DNA of 64,000 bases from DASQPR01 sp035263025 (GTDB lineage: Bacteria > Actinomycetota > Actinomycetes > Mycobacteriales > Micromonosporaceae): positions 3,871-67,870 of the forward strand of contig DATFRR010000066.1 in NCBI GenBank assembly GCA_035263025.1. Reading direction: 5' to 3'. Position 1 is the stretch's first letter. Each line of letters starts with the position of its first letter. Of the stretch, positions 57,124 through 64,000 are shown in pieces. The notes beneath the pieces are model-generated. The model did no database searches. It was not told where the DNA came from and was given only the letters and a program-made list of their open reading frames with translations. The translations under genes and the position numbers were made by a program.

Positions 57124-57825
57124 TTACAGCTGGAAGTCGACCTGGCCGAGGTTGTTGTCGCTGTCCTCGACGTCGCCGATCTCGCACCTCTGGCTGTACT
57201 TCTTGAACACGATGTCGCCGCCGAGCGCGTCAGACTTGTTGTCAAACTCCTGCAACACGTCGTCGTGGTCCTTTACCCGCCAACCGTCACCGTCGCCCAT
57301 ATCTTCGACGGTCAGGTTCTTGTTGTTGTATTCCGAGCAGAGTTCGCCCTGATTGGGGATCGGCGGCAGGTTGCCGGACGGATCGCGCCAGTAGTCGAAG
57401 ATGAAGTCGCCCTTCTCGTCGCGCGTGTTGTTGCGCCCGATGAAGCAATGCCGCTTGTAGCGCTGTGCCAGCGCAAGCGCTTCCTTCCCGACGTCGTCGG
57501 TCTGTCCGTGCACGCGGATCACGACGGTGTTGCCGTCGCTGATGATGAACGTGCCGCTCGCGCCGTTGCCGTCCACGGTCAGGTTGTTCGGGTTATAGGA
57601 GACGCAGTCCGGGTTGGCCGGCCAGTCTGACGTCGACGTCGTTGGCTTGGACGTCGGCTTGGACGTTGGCGTCGATGTGGTGGCGCCGGTCGGCGGTGAC
57701 GCCGCAGATGTGCCGGAGACCGGTTGCAGGACTCCGGATCCGGTTGGCGTCGCCTTCGCACCGCACCCCGCGGTGAGCACGAGAACGCCGATCAACGCCG
57801 GCGCCGCGATCTTCGTACGAAACAT
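57124..57825 (-). CDS. Lipoprotein with duplicated two-cysteine domain
   Basis: The protein has 233 residues. The signal ends in VLTAGC, lipidated Cys21. A Thr/Ser/Pro-rich linker (STPTSKPTSKPTTSTSDW) leads to two similar 60-residue domains. The first runs CVSYNPNNLTVDGNG to LALAQRYKRHCFIGRN; the second runs CSEYNNKNLTVEDMG to FKKYSQRCEIGD. Each has a Cys near both ends, suggesting a disulfide. They are joined by DEKGDFIFDYWRDPSGNLPP. No enzymatic motif was seen, and a binding role in the envelope is likely but unidentified. Confidence 0.8.
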   Translation of the reverse strand: MFRTKIAAPALIGVLVLTAGCGAKATPTGSGVLQPVSGTSAASPPTGATTSTPTSKPTSKPTTSTSDWPANPDCVSYNPNNLTVDGNGASGTFIISDGNTVVIRVHGQTDDVGKEALALAQRYKRHCFIGRNNTRDEKGDFIFDYWRDPSGNLPPIPNQGELCSEYNNKNLTVEDMGDGDGWRVKDHDDVLQEFDNKSDALGGDIVFKKYSQRCEIGDVEDSDNNLGQVDFQL

Positions 57826-58055
57826 GCCGCGACGCTACGACCGGCGATGTAAAGCGGCTGTCAAAAATGTGGCTCGTTTGCGAAGTTGGCGTTCCACCGT
57901 GGACCTGCGCGACATCCCGAGTGCGTACGCGGTCGACTACTGCGGGTAGTGCGACTTGCGCCACAGTTTGCAACAGCGACGCCCGGGTACGCGTGAACAC
58001 CTATGGAGACGCAGACTCACATAGCGCGACGAGATCGAGGACGACGGGGGTTCTC

Positions 58056-59321
58056 GTGTCAGTTGGCGAGCCCGTGGCGGTAGTTCCGATCGCTCCGATC
58101 GCGTTTGATGACCGGCGTCCGCGGCCGCGACAACGGCTTGAGGTTCTCGACGGCGTACGCTTCCTCGCCGCGGCGTACGTAGTCGTGTTTCATTTCTCCG
58201 CTGGCGACCGCGGCAGCTGGCACGCTCCGTCGCGTACCCTCTTCGCCCCGTTGTTTTCGATCGCCTCCTACGGTTGGCTCGGCGTCGAGTTGTTCTTCAT
58301 GATCAGCGGGTTCGTCATTTGTCTGAGCGCATGGGGCAAGACGTTCGAGCAGTTCGCGGTGTCGCGGTTCATCCGCCTCTACCCGGCCTACTGGTTCGGC
58401 ATTCTGCTGACCACCATCGTCGTGCTCATCGACCAGAGCCGCGCGCATGCCCTGGCGTGGCAGCACATTGTCGAGAACTTCACGATGACGCAGTCGTGGG
58501 CGGGCGTCCCAGCCGTGGACCCGTCCTACTGGACGCTCGCCATCGAGTTGAACTTCTATCTGCTGGTCGCGCTCGTGCTGGTGTCGTGGGGCTTCACGTA
58601 CTTCCGGGTGGTCATGTTCGGAATCGTGTGGCTCGCCGTGTCGCTGCTCGACGCGTTCACCGTCAACTACTGGTACGAGATCATCGTGCAGCCGGTTTAC
58701 GTGCCCTTCTTCGTCGCCGGCATCGTGTTCTACCTGATCCACCGGTTCGGGCCGAGCGCCCAGCTGTGGACGTTGCTGGGGCTGTGCTGGGCGTGCTCGA
58801 TGTACCGGCTCGTCTCCCGTACCGCGGTGCAGCACCCGTCCGGCGTCACGTTGAACTACTGGGTAGCGGCCAGCATCGTGACCGGATTCTTCGTAGTGCT
58901 CGCCTTGATCGCGCTCGGCAAACTAGCGCTGATCCGTGGCCGGTGGCTCGTCACCGCCGGAGCTTTGACGTACCCGCTCTATTTGCTGCACCAGCAGATC
59001 GGCGAAACCGTCATCCGCTCGCTGGACCCGTGGCTGCCGTCGTGGCTGTTGCTCGGTCTGGTCTTCGCCTCGATGCTCGCGCTGTCGTGGCTGGTGCACC
59101 GCTACGCCGAGCGTCCGGTGGCCGCCCGACTGCGCGCGGCGTTGCGGGCTCGCCGGAGGCCGGCCGCCGCGGTGAGTGCCGCAGGAGGTACCGCGAGCGA
59201 CAGTGTTCCGCGCAGCGTCGGCCTCCCGTCGCCGCGGAGACCACCTCCTGATCTCGTAGCGGCCGCGGGGCGAAGCGGCCCGACGAGCCGCGTCTCGATC
59301 CCCGACTCTGCCGCCGATTGA
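58056..59321 (+). CDS. Acyltransferase 3 family membrane protein (OafA-like)
   Basis: The protein has 421 residues from GTG 58056. About ten membrane spans are predicted. The family start is RLEVLDGVRFLAAAYVVVFHF, with the likely catalytic His in VVFHFSAGD, followed by GWLGVELFFMISGFVICLSA, RFIRLYPAYW and SYWTLAIELNFYLLVAL. The family transfers acyl groups to sugars, lipids or antibiotics from the cytoplasm to the outside. The last 50 residues are an Arg/Ala/Pro-rich tail. The target is unknown. Confidence 0.9.
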   Translation: MSVGEPVAVVPIAPIAFDDRRPRPRQRLEVLDGVRFLAAAYVVVFHFSAGDRGSWHAPSRTLFAPLFSIASYGWLGVELFFMISGFVICLSAWGKTFEQFAVSRFIRLYPAYWFGILLTTIVVLIDQSRAHALAWQHIVENFTMTQSWAGVPAVDPSYWTLAIELNFYLLVALVLVSWGFTYFRVVMFGIVWLAVSLLDAFTVNYWYEIIVQPVYVPFFVAGIVFYLIHRFGPSAQLWTLLGLCWACSMYRLVSRTAVQHPSGVTLNYWVAASIVTGFFVVLALIALGKLALIRGRWLVTAGALTYPLYLLHQQIGETVIRSLDPWLPSWLLLGLVFASMLALSWLVHRYAERPVAARLRAALRARRRPAAAVSAAGGTASDSVPRSVGLPSPRRPPPDLVAAAGRSGPTSRVSIPDSAAD

Positions 59322-59403
59322 GGGCTGACATAGGCGGAGGCGTTTCGCGCGCGCAACTCGCCGGGGCAGCGATCCGCATCGCGTTCGCCTAGCCTCTTTC
59401 GAC

Positions 59404-60225
59404 ATGCGGCCTCGTGCGGTTGGTGCGGCGATTCTGATCGTTCTGACCAGCATTGGCGCCGCGGGCTGCGGCTCCGGTGCGCATGCCGTCGCGGGTGGCA
59501 GCCGGACCTCGACTCCGACCGTCGGTGCGTCGGTATCGAGCGCGGCACCACGGCCCGCCGCAGGAGACGACTGCGTTACGTACCGGCCTGGTGGCCATCC
59601 GGTCTACTTCGGCCCCGGCTCGGGTCTCGCCGGCTATCTCTACGGCACGGGCAACGTCGGTGTGGTGTTCGCTCACCAGTCGGACGGCGACGCCTGCGAC
59701 TGGATGCCGGAGGCTGCCCGACTCGCCAAGCTCGGTTACCGCACGCTGGCAGTGGATCTAGACGGGTACGGCGCGTCGAAGACGCTGAACCGGCCCTACT
59801 CCGACGATGTCGCCGACGCGATCGACTTTCTGACCGGCCAGGGCGCGACATCCATCGTGCTGATCGGCGCCTCGATGGGCGGCACGGCAGTGCTCACCGC
59901 CGCGGCTACCACAAAGGCGCGACTGGCCGCCGTGATTGCGCTTTCGTCACCCGCCAGCTACGCCGGCATGGACGCGCTCGATGCGGCACCGCACATCAAC
60001 GCGCCCCTCCTGATGATGTGTGGCATCGAAGACACCGGCTTCGTCGGAGCCGTGCAGGACATTTACGGCGCAGCCACCGCAACGAAACACAAGCGCCTCG
60101 TACTGGTGGATACCGACGTGCACGGGAAGCTGCTTGTCGACCAAGGTCCGTACGCACAGCCGAAGTCATACGCCGCATATACCGCGTTCCTCGCGACCTA
60201 CGCAACGCCTACTGCCGCGCATTGA
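59404..60225 (+). CDS. Lipoprotein alpha/beta hydrolase
   Basis: The protein has 273 residues. The lipobox is IGAAGC, with the signal in the first 22 residues. A Ser/Ala/Pro-rich spacer leads to an alpha/beta-hydrolase: VVFAHQSDGDACDWMPEAAR (HG-like oxyanion region), TLAVDLDGYGAS, the nucleophile elbow GASMGGTAV (Ser) and a late Asp/His pair (GIEDTGF, TDVHGKLL). Its substrate is unknown. It starts 82 bp after the acyltransferase gene and is co-directional. Confidence 0.85.
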   Translation: MRPRAVGAAILIVLTSIGAAGCGSGAHAVAGGSRTSTPTVGASVSSAAPRPAAGDDCVTYRPGGHPVYFGPGSGLAGYLYGTGNVGVVFAHQSDGDACDWMPEAARLAKLGYRTLAVDLDGYGASKTLNRPYSDDVADAIDFLTGQGATSIVLIGASMGGTAVLTAAATTKARLAAVIALSSPASYAGMDALDAAPHINAPLLMMCGIEDTGFVGAVQDIYGAATATKHKRLVLVDTDVHGKLLVDQGPYAQPKSYAAYTAFLATYATPTAAH

Positions 60226-60263
60226 CCGACGGGCTTGCCTGGTGAGAAGCTTCCGGTGCCCCT

Positions 60264-60281
60264 CAATTGGCCATCCAATTG
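60264..60281. promoter_or_regulatory. Perfect palindrome upstream of S53 protease gene
   Basis: CAATTGGCCATCCAATTG has 7-bp arms around a four-base centre. It is AT-rich compared with neighbours and lies 22 bp before the GTG, just upstream of GGGAG. It could be an operator or a 5' hairpin in the leader. Confidence 0.5.
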
Positions 60282-60303
60282 CTTGTCCACAAGGGAGTCA
60301 AGC

Positions 60304-61704
60304 GTGCGTGCAATCAGCAGGTTTCGATCGCGTCGAACCCCGATCGGCGTGGCCGTGCTCGCCACCGCGGGCTTGGTCGTCGGCGGCGTGATCCTCACGG
60401 GACCGGCCTCGGCCACCGCCGGGCCAACGGCCCACCGCATCACCGTCCACCCGGAGGTCTTCCAAGCCGGTGCCAAGGCGCCGGACGCCACCTTCGGTTG
60501 CCAGAACCGTCCGATGGACGGTTCGCAGGGGCCGCGCTGCTATCAGGCGGCCCAGATCCAGAACGCGTACAACATCACCCCACTGCTCAACAGCGGCATC
60601 AACGGCACTGGGCGCACGATCGTCATCGTCGACGCCTTCGGCAGCCCGACGATCGCCACCGACCTGCAGACGTTCGACGCTGTGATGGGGCTGCCGAACC
60701 CGTCGTTCACACAGATCACGCCAGCGGGTTCGCCGCCACCCTTCGACGTCAATGACCCCAACCAGTTCGGCTGGTCGGTCGAGACGACGCTGGACGTCGA
60801 GTGGGCGCACGTGACCGCGCCCGGTGCGAACATCGTGCTCGCTGTCGCACCAAGCAACAACGACACCGACATCCTCAACACGACCAAGGCCGTGGTTGAT
60901 AACAACGTCGGTGACGTGATTTCGCAAAGCTTCGGCGAAGCCGAGGCGTGCATGGACTCGACCCTGCTTGACCAGCAGCACGCGGTGTTCGCGGATGCAG
61001 TCAAGAAGGGGATCACGCTTTTCGCTTCGTCGGGTGACAGCGGCGCCTCGCAGCCGAGCTGCGACGGCACCGGTGCGCTGTTCTCCGCTAGCACCCCGGC
61101 CTCGGACCCGAACGTGACCGCCGTTGGCGGCACCACGCTGACGGCCGACCCAACGACGGGTGCCTACCAGAGCGAGACCGCGTGGACCGAGCCCTTCGGC
61201 TGCAACCCGCCGGCGGTAGCGCCGAGCGACGTGAACTGCAGCGGCGGCGGGTTCAGCAGCGTGTACGCACGTCCGGACTACCAGTCCGCGCTGCAGAAGA
61301 ACCGTAACCGGGGCGTTCCCGATGTCGCCTACAACGCAGGCGTCAGCGGCGGCGTGCTGATCTTCAGCGCGACGATCAACGCCGCGTTCGGGCTTCCGCC
61401 GAACTCGCTGACGTTCTTCATCGTCGGCGGTACGAGCGCTGGCTCGCCGCAGTGGGCCGGTCTGGCCGCGGATGCGGACCAGCTGGCCGGGCACCGGATG
61501 GGCAACATCAACCCCGCGCTCTACTCGATCGCGCAGGCAAAGAAGCAATACGCCTCGGCCCTGCACGACATCACGACCGGCAACAACGATGTCGCCGAGA
61601 TCGGCGGCGGTTTCGACGCCGGCGCAAGGTGGGACGCGGTGACCGGAGTTGGCACCCCGAACGCGGCAGCGCTCCTGCCGCTGCTCGTGAAGCGTACGAG
61701 CTAG
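60304..61704 (+). CDS. Secreted S53 (sedolisin/kumamolisin) serine-carboxyl protease without propeptide
   Basis: The protein has 466 residues from GTG 60304, with GGGAG six bases upstream. The signal ends near GPASATA (residue 39). The S53 domain starts soon after (RCYQAAQIQNAYNITPLL). Catalytic set: Glu160 and Asp164 in VETTLDVEW, Asp245 in SSGDSGA, Ser378 in VGGTSAGSPQ. The calcium-site tail is DITTGNN and WDAVTGVGTPN. The usual 180-residue inhibitory prodomain is absent. The enzyme would work outside the cell, often at acid pH. A strong hairpin follows. Confidence 0.92.
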   Translation: MRAISRFRSRRTPIGVAVLATAGLVVGGVILTGPASATAGPTAHRITVHPEVFQAGAKAPDATFGCQNRPMDGSQGPRCYQAAQIQNAYNITPLLNSGINGTGRTIVIVDAFGSPTIATDLQTFDAVMGLPNPSFTQITPAGSPPPFDVNDPNQFGWSVETTLDVEWAHVTAPGANIVLAVAPSNNDTDILNTTKAVVDNNVGDVISQSFGEAEACMDSTLLDQQHAVFADAVKKGITLFASSGDSGASQPSCDGTGALFSASTPASDPNVTAVGGTTLTADPTTGAYQSETAWTEPFGCNPPAVAPSDVNCSGGGFSSVYARPDYQSALQKNRNRGVPDVAYNAGVSGGVLIFSATINAAFGLPPNSLTFFIVGGTSAGSPQWAGLAADADQLAGHRMGNINPALYSIAQAKKQYASALHDITTGNNDVAEIGGGFDAGARWDAVTGVGTPNAAALLPLLVKRTS

Positions 61705-61711
61705 CAACGCC

Positions 61712-61756
61712 GGGTTGTCCGCGCTCGCCGCGCAATAGGGCGAGCGCGGACAACCC
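61712..61756 (+). terminator. Strong hairpin downstream of the protease gene
   Basis: GGGTTGTCCGCGCTCGCC (61712-61729) is perfectly mirrored at 61739-61756, giving an 18-bp stem and nine-base loop. It starts 8 bp after the protease stop and lies before the convergent esterase remnant. Confidence 0.85.
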
Positions 61757-61781
61757 GCAGCCGCAGCACGGCGCGTATCGA

Positions 61782-62123
61782 TTAGTCATCGTCCTCCGGC
61801 GGCCACTCCTCGACGCGCTCGCCGAGTGCCCAGCGCCGCGCATCTGGGAACAGGACCCGGTCGTGGTTGCCGTTGTGGAGGCCATCGCCGAGGACTAGGC
61901 GGAAGTCGTACCCCGATTCGGCCAGTGCGGCGGCGACGCGCAGGTTGTTAGACAGCCAGTTCATCTCGGGCTGGTTCCGATGCAGATCTCGATGGTTGAC
62001 CGCCATGAAGATGCGCAGCGGCTTGCGAGGCACGGTGGGGATGAGGTCCGGGTACGGGTTGCCGGTTCGTTGTCGTGACCGAGCGTCGGCCTGGGGCGCC
62101 GCAGGTGGCGCTACATCGCGCAT
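61782..62123 (-). pseudogene. C-terminal fragment of a PF00756-type esterase
   Basis: The frame of 113 residues is recognisable only from PLRIFMAVNHRDLHRNQPEM onward: NWLSNNLRVAAALAESGYDF, then RLVLGDGLHNGNHDRVLFPDARRW. That is the last 70 residues of enterochelin-esterase/PF00756 proteins, with the catalytic His in GLHNGNHD. The nucleophile Ser and Asp parts are missing. The first 30 residues (DVAPPAAPQADARSRQRTG) show no esterase homology. I take it as a remnant, because no upstream frame continues the domain. Confidence 0.65.
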
Positions 62124-62254
62124 CCTGCACTCGCCTCACGCCAGACGCCGGCGCAGGCCCGCATCTGTGGACGTGCGGCACGCGTAGGGTCCTCGAAACC
62201 AATTCAGCGAGTCAGTGAACACTGCCTGCCAGATGTGTCTATAGGGGGCCGTCG

Positions 62255-62611
62255 ATGGACGCTGTGCAGACGCGACGAATGCGTGTGCTGCTCGACTTGA
62301 TCGAGCGTCGCGTGCCGCTGAATGCCGCAGTCCAGGCGGTCCGCGATCTGGACTGGGACAGCGACATCGAACTCGTCGTTTTGACGCGGCGCCATGTCCA
62401 GGCGATGTTGCACGCGTACGAGGACGGCGCCCTCTCGGCAACGGACGTCACAACCTGGGCCGATGGACTGGAGAGCCGGGACGACGTCGGATTCGAACGA
62501 GGTTACGAAGACGAGCTCCGGCAGTTCTTATTCGAAGCAGCCACGCCTGAGATCAACGAGCCGATCACTCTCGACTTCGCCCGCCGTTGGCTGCGGATGC
62601 TGCTTGCGTAG
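62255..62611 (+). CDS. Small hypothetical protein, 118 residues
   Basis: It starts at ATG 62255. It is all-alpha in appearance and rich in acidic residues: VQAVRDLDWDSDIELVVLTR, then ATDVTTWADGLESRDDVGFE and TPEINEPITLDFARRWLRML. The sequence resembles small proteins of unknown function that carry a W-A-N/D-x-L-E-x-R-D-D-V-G-F segment. It has no signal or membrane span. Whether it is a regulator or an immunity-type protein is unknown. The AT-richer sequence upstream may hold its promoter. Confidence 0.6.
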   Translation: MDAVQTRRMRVLLDLIERRVPLNAAVQAVRDLDWDSDIELVVLTRRHVQAMLHAYEDGALSATDVTTWADGLESRDDVGFERGYEDELRQFLFEAATPEINEPITLDFARRWLRMLLA

Positions 62612-62660
62612 CTTGTCCGGTCGCGCGGCGGCAGGGCCGCGGGTTGGCGGCGCGGTTTGG

Positions 62661-63515
62661 CTACAGCGCTGACTGCCGGCGCACTCGCCAGACCGCCAGC
62701 GGCAGCAGCAGCAAGCTGGCCACCGCGGGTAGGAATGGCTGCCAGCCGTGCAGCGTCCAGAAGCTGATCCCGACGGGCTGGTAGCGCAGCTGGAGCAGTT
62801 GAGTGTCGGCCGTTGCCACGACCGCGTACAGGGCGAGGGCGGCCAGTGGCCGCGCGTCGACTAGGGCCCAGACTGCCACCAGCACGGCGAGCACAGCCGC
62901 GTACACACTGATCAGGATCTGTGGCACCCAGGGCACGGTCGGCGTGAACCACTCGACGATCGGCACCGCCGCGATGACAGACAGGATGGCCAGCCACGGG
63001 CGCGGCATCCGATCGCCGCCGAGGACGAGCCCACCGAATAGCAGCAGCGCCCACGCCTTCGGATCGGATGGCCCTGGTATCACGGCTGGCAGCCAGCCGA
63101 ACCGGACCGTCGGGATCAGGTAGTAGATGCCGAGCAGCACGCACGCCGCGGCCAACGTCCGCCCGGGTACGAACCAGGCCAGGCCGACGACGACCAGCAC
63201 CAGCGCGGCCGGGACGATCGGCCACCAAGGCGCGCCCTGCCGGGCGGTGGCGACGCCCCACGTGATGCCCTGCACGCTGGTCATCGAGTGGACCAGGACC
63301 AGCGCCACCGCGAACTGCACGACCAGCCACAGATGCGTCCGCAGCGGCCGTCCGTGCGGCTGGACGGCACGCATCCGCAGCCCGGCCAGGGCGAGCGACG
63401 CACGGTCGCGCAGGCTCGGGCGGCCCTCGGTGGCGTCCATGAGGGTGCTCAAGATCTCCGGGCCGTGCTGCTGCCGGTACGCCTTCGGATACGTCCACAG
63501 GTAGGAGTCGCTCAC
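62661..63515 (-). CDS. Polytopic membrane protein in PadR operon
   Basis: The protein has 284 residues. A cytoplasmic N-terminal stretch (YLWTYPKAYRQQHGPEILST) is common in proteins encoded beside PadR genes. About seven or eight membrane spans follow, for example WWPIVPAALVLVVVGLAWFV and ILISVYAAVLAVLVAVWALV. No transport or enzyme motif was seen. GTGA-type overlap with the padR stop (63512-63515) makes the two co-translated. Confidence 0.8.
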   Translation of the reverse strand: MSDSYLWTYPKAYRQQHGPEILSTLMDATEGRPSLRDRASLALAGLRMRAVQPHGRPLRTHLWLVVQFAVALVLVHSMTSVQGITWGVATARQGAPWWPIVPAALVLVVVGLAWFVPGRTLAAACVLLGIYYLIPTVRFGWLPAVIPGPSDPKAWALLLFGGLVLGGDRMPRPWLAILSVIAAVPIVEWFTPTVPWVPQILISVYAAVLAVLVAVWALVDARPLAALALYAVVATADTQLLQLRYQPVGISFWTLHGWQPFLPAVASLLLLPLAVWRVRRQSAL

Positions 63516-63853
63516 GCCGGCCTCCGCCTCGCCCTGGGGGAAAGCCGGGCGGTCAGGGCTGGGGAGTCGGTGACCAGGCGGGCCGCCTCGGCCATGCGCT
63601 TCGCCTCCGCTCGCAGTGCCGTGGCACCGGTCTCGGTCAGTTCGTAGGAGCGGCGGGTGCGGCCGTTGACGACCTCGGTCTCCAACGGCCGCACGTGGCC
63701 CTCGGCGGTCAGCCGGTCGAGCGCGGTGTACAGCGTGCCGGTGGACAGGCGCACCCGACCGTGCGACGCCTCTTCAGCGTGCTTGATGATCGCGTACCCG
63801 TGCCGGGGGCCGTCCATCAGCGACGCCAGCACGAAGTAGGTGGGTTCCCGCAT
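63512..63853 (-). CDS. PadR-family transcriptional regulator
   Basis: The protein has 113 residues. The PadR helix-turn-helix is YFVLASLMDGPRHGYAIIKH, then VRLSTGTLYTALDRLTAEGHVRP, with a wing NGRTRRSYELTETG. The C-terminal dimer helix is short, so it belongs to the PadR-s2 group. These sense small molecules or stress and repress a neighbour, here probably the coupled membrane-protein gene. The ATG has only a weak GGTGG site before it. Confidence 0.93.
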   Translation of the reverse strand: MREPTYFVLASLMDGPRHGYAIIKHAEEASHGRVRLSTGTLYTALDRLTAEGHVRPLETEVVNGRTRRSYELTETGATALRAEAKRMAEAARLVTDSPALTARLSPRARRRPA

Positions 63854-63862
63854 GCCACCACA

Positions 63863-63875
63863 ATAGGTAGGCTAT
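63863..63875. promoter_or_regulatory. Palindrome upstream of padR
   Basis: ATAGGTAGGCTAT has perfect four-base arms (ATAG/CTAT) around five bases and lies 10 bp before the padR ATG. Its place next to the start makes it a candidate autoregulatory operator. Confidence 0.4.
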
Positions 63876-63879
63876 CGAC

Positions 63880-64000
63880 ATGTCGTCAACCGACCCATTG
63901 GACGACGTCGGCGTCCAACGGAGCAGTTGCACATCGAAGACCGCCACCGTAAGCGGCCCAGCCGCCGAGAACATGCAGGTCCGCGCGCAGGTACCCGATC
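63880..64000 (+). CDS. Possible start of a divergent gene, truncated by the window
   Basis: From ATG 63880 the frame is open for 40 codons to the window edge (MSSTDPLDDVG at the start). GGTAGG lies 9 bp upstream. No domain can be recognised from so short a piece, so the call is tentative. Confidence 0.25.
   Translation, partial: MSSTDPLDDVGVQRSSCTSKTATVSGPAAENMQVRAQVPD

Overview
The window is a chromosomal segment of a high-GC actinobacterium. Third codon positions are almost all G or C, GTG and TTG starts are common, and many neighbouring genes overlap by ATGA or GTGA. Several encoded proteins point to the same group: a mycothiol-type DsbA-like oxidoreductase, a LigB-type DNA ligase, a group II truncated haemoglobin, a class F-like sortase, an Eis-type acetyltransferase and DUF5130. 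The block from ettA (26.6 kb) to rpiB (44.2 kb) has the same kind of content as Mycobacterium tuberculosis Rv2465c-Rv2477c: ettA, thioesterase, glbO, HNH, DUF5130, pepN, Rv2466c-like, rpiB. The genus cannot be fixed from the sequence alone. No tRNA, rRNA, CRISPR array, transposase, integrase or phage gene was seen.

Layout. 1-3.3 kb (minus strand): histidine-utilisation genes, with an M20 amidohydrolase cut by the window edge, urocanase hutU and a MurR/RpiR regulator. 3.3-9.9 kb: MOSC protein, a frameshifted DUF559 remnant, cobD, a uridine-kinase-like NTPase, an M48 protease, an M20 dipeptidase and an AI-2E/PerM exporter. 10-18 kb: a SAM methyltransferase, a possible DUF222 remnant, LigB-type DNA ligase, SURF1 with a decapeptide-repeat tail, a GNAT and a bifunctional penicillin-binding protein. 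18-26 kb: a CobC-like aminotransferase, a tandem repeat carrying Shine-Dalgarno-like sequences, a fused siroheme synthase, an AAA ATPase, and the trehalose pair otsA plus a trehalose-phosphatase/GH15 fusion. 26.5-31 kb: ettA, two tandem hot-dog thioesterases, YbjN and glbO. 31-38 kb: MFS, MscS, HNH, a sortase next to a probable substrate, kynureninase and DUF5130. 38-44 kb: pepN, DsbA-like protein, DUF1015 and rpiB. 44-51.7 kb: Eis-like GNAT, membrane Ser/Thr kinase plus tyrosine phosphatase, MMPL exporter and divergent TetR. 51.8-64 kb: a 47-residue membrane protein, a small ATPase, PH-domain protein, CapA lipoprotein, SpoU methyltransferase, histone-H1-tailed CYTH protein, two lipoproteins, an acyltransferase, an S53 protease without propeptide, an esterase remnant, and a PadR/membrane-protein pair.

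Most genes are housekeeping or conserved actinobacterial genes, and I see no complete defence system or biosynthetic cluster. The most unusual signals are non-coding or architectural. They are a hairpin-forming 40-bp repeat present as arrays at two loci 12 kb apart, each directly after a stop codon; a tandem array of ribosome-binding-like sequences before cysG; a sortase beside a protein with a GPATG sorting-like tail; the synthesis/degradation trehalose fusion; and decayed fragments of DUF559, esterase and possibly DUF222/HNH genes.
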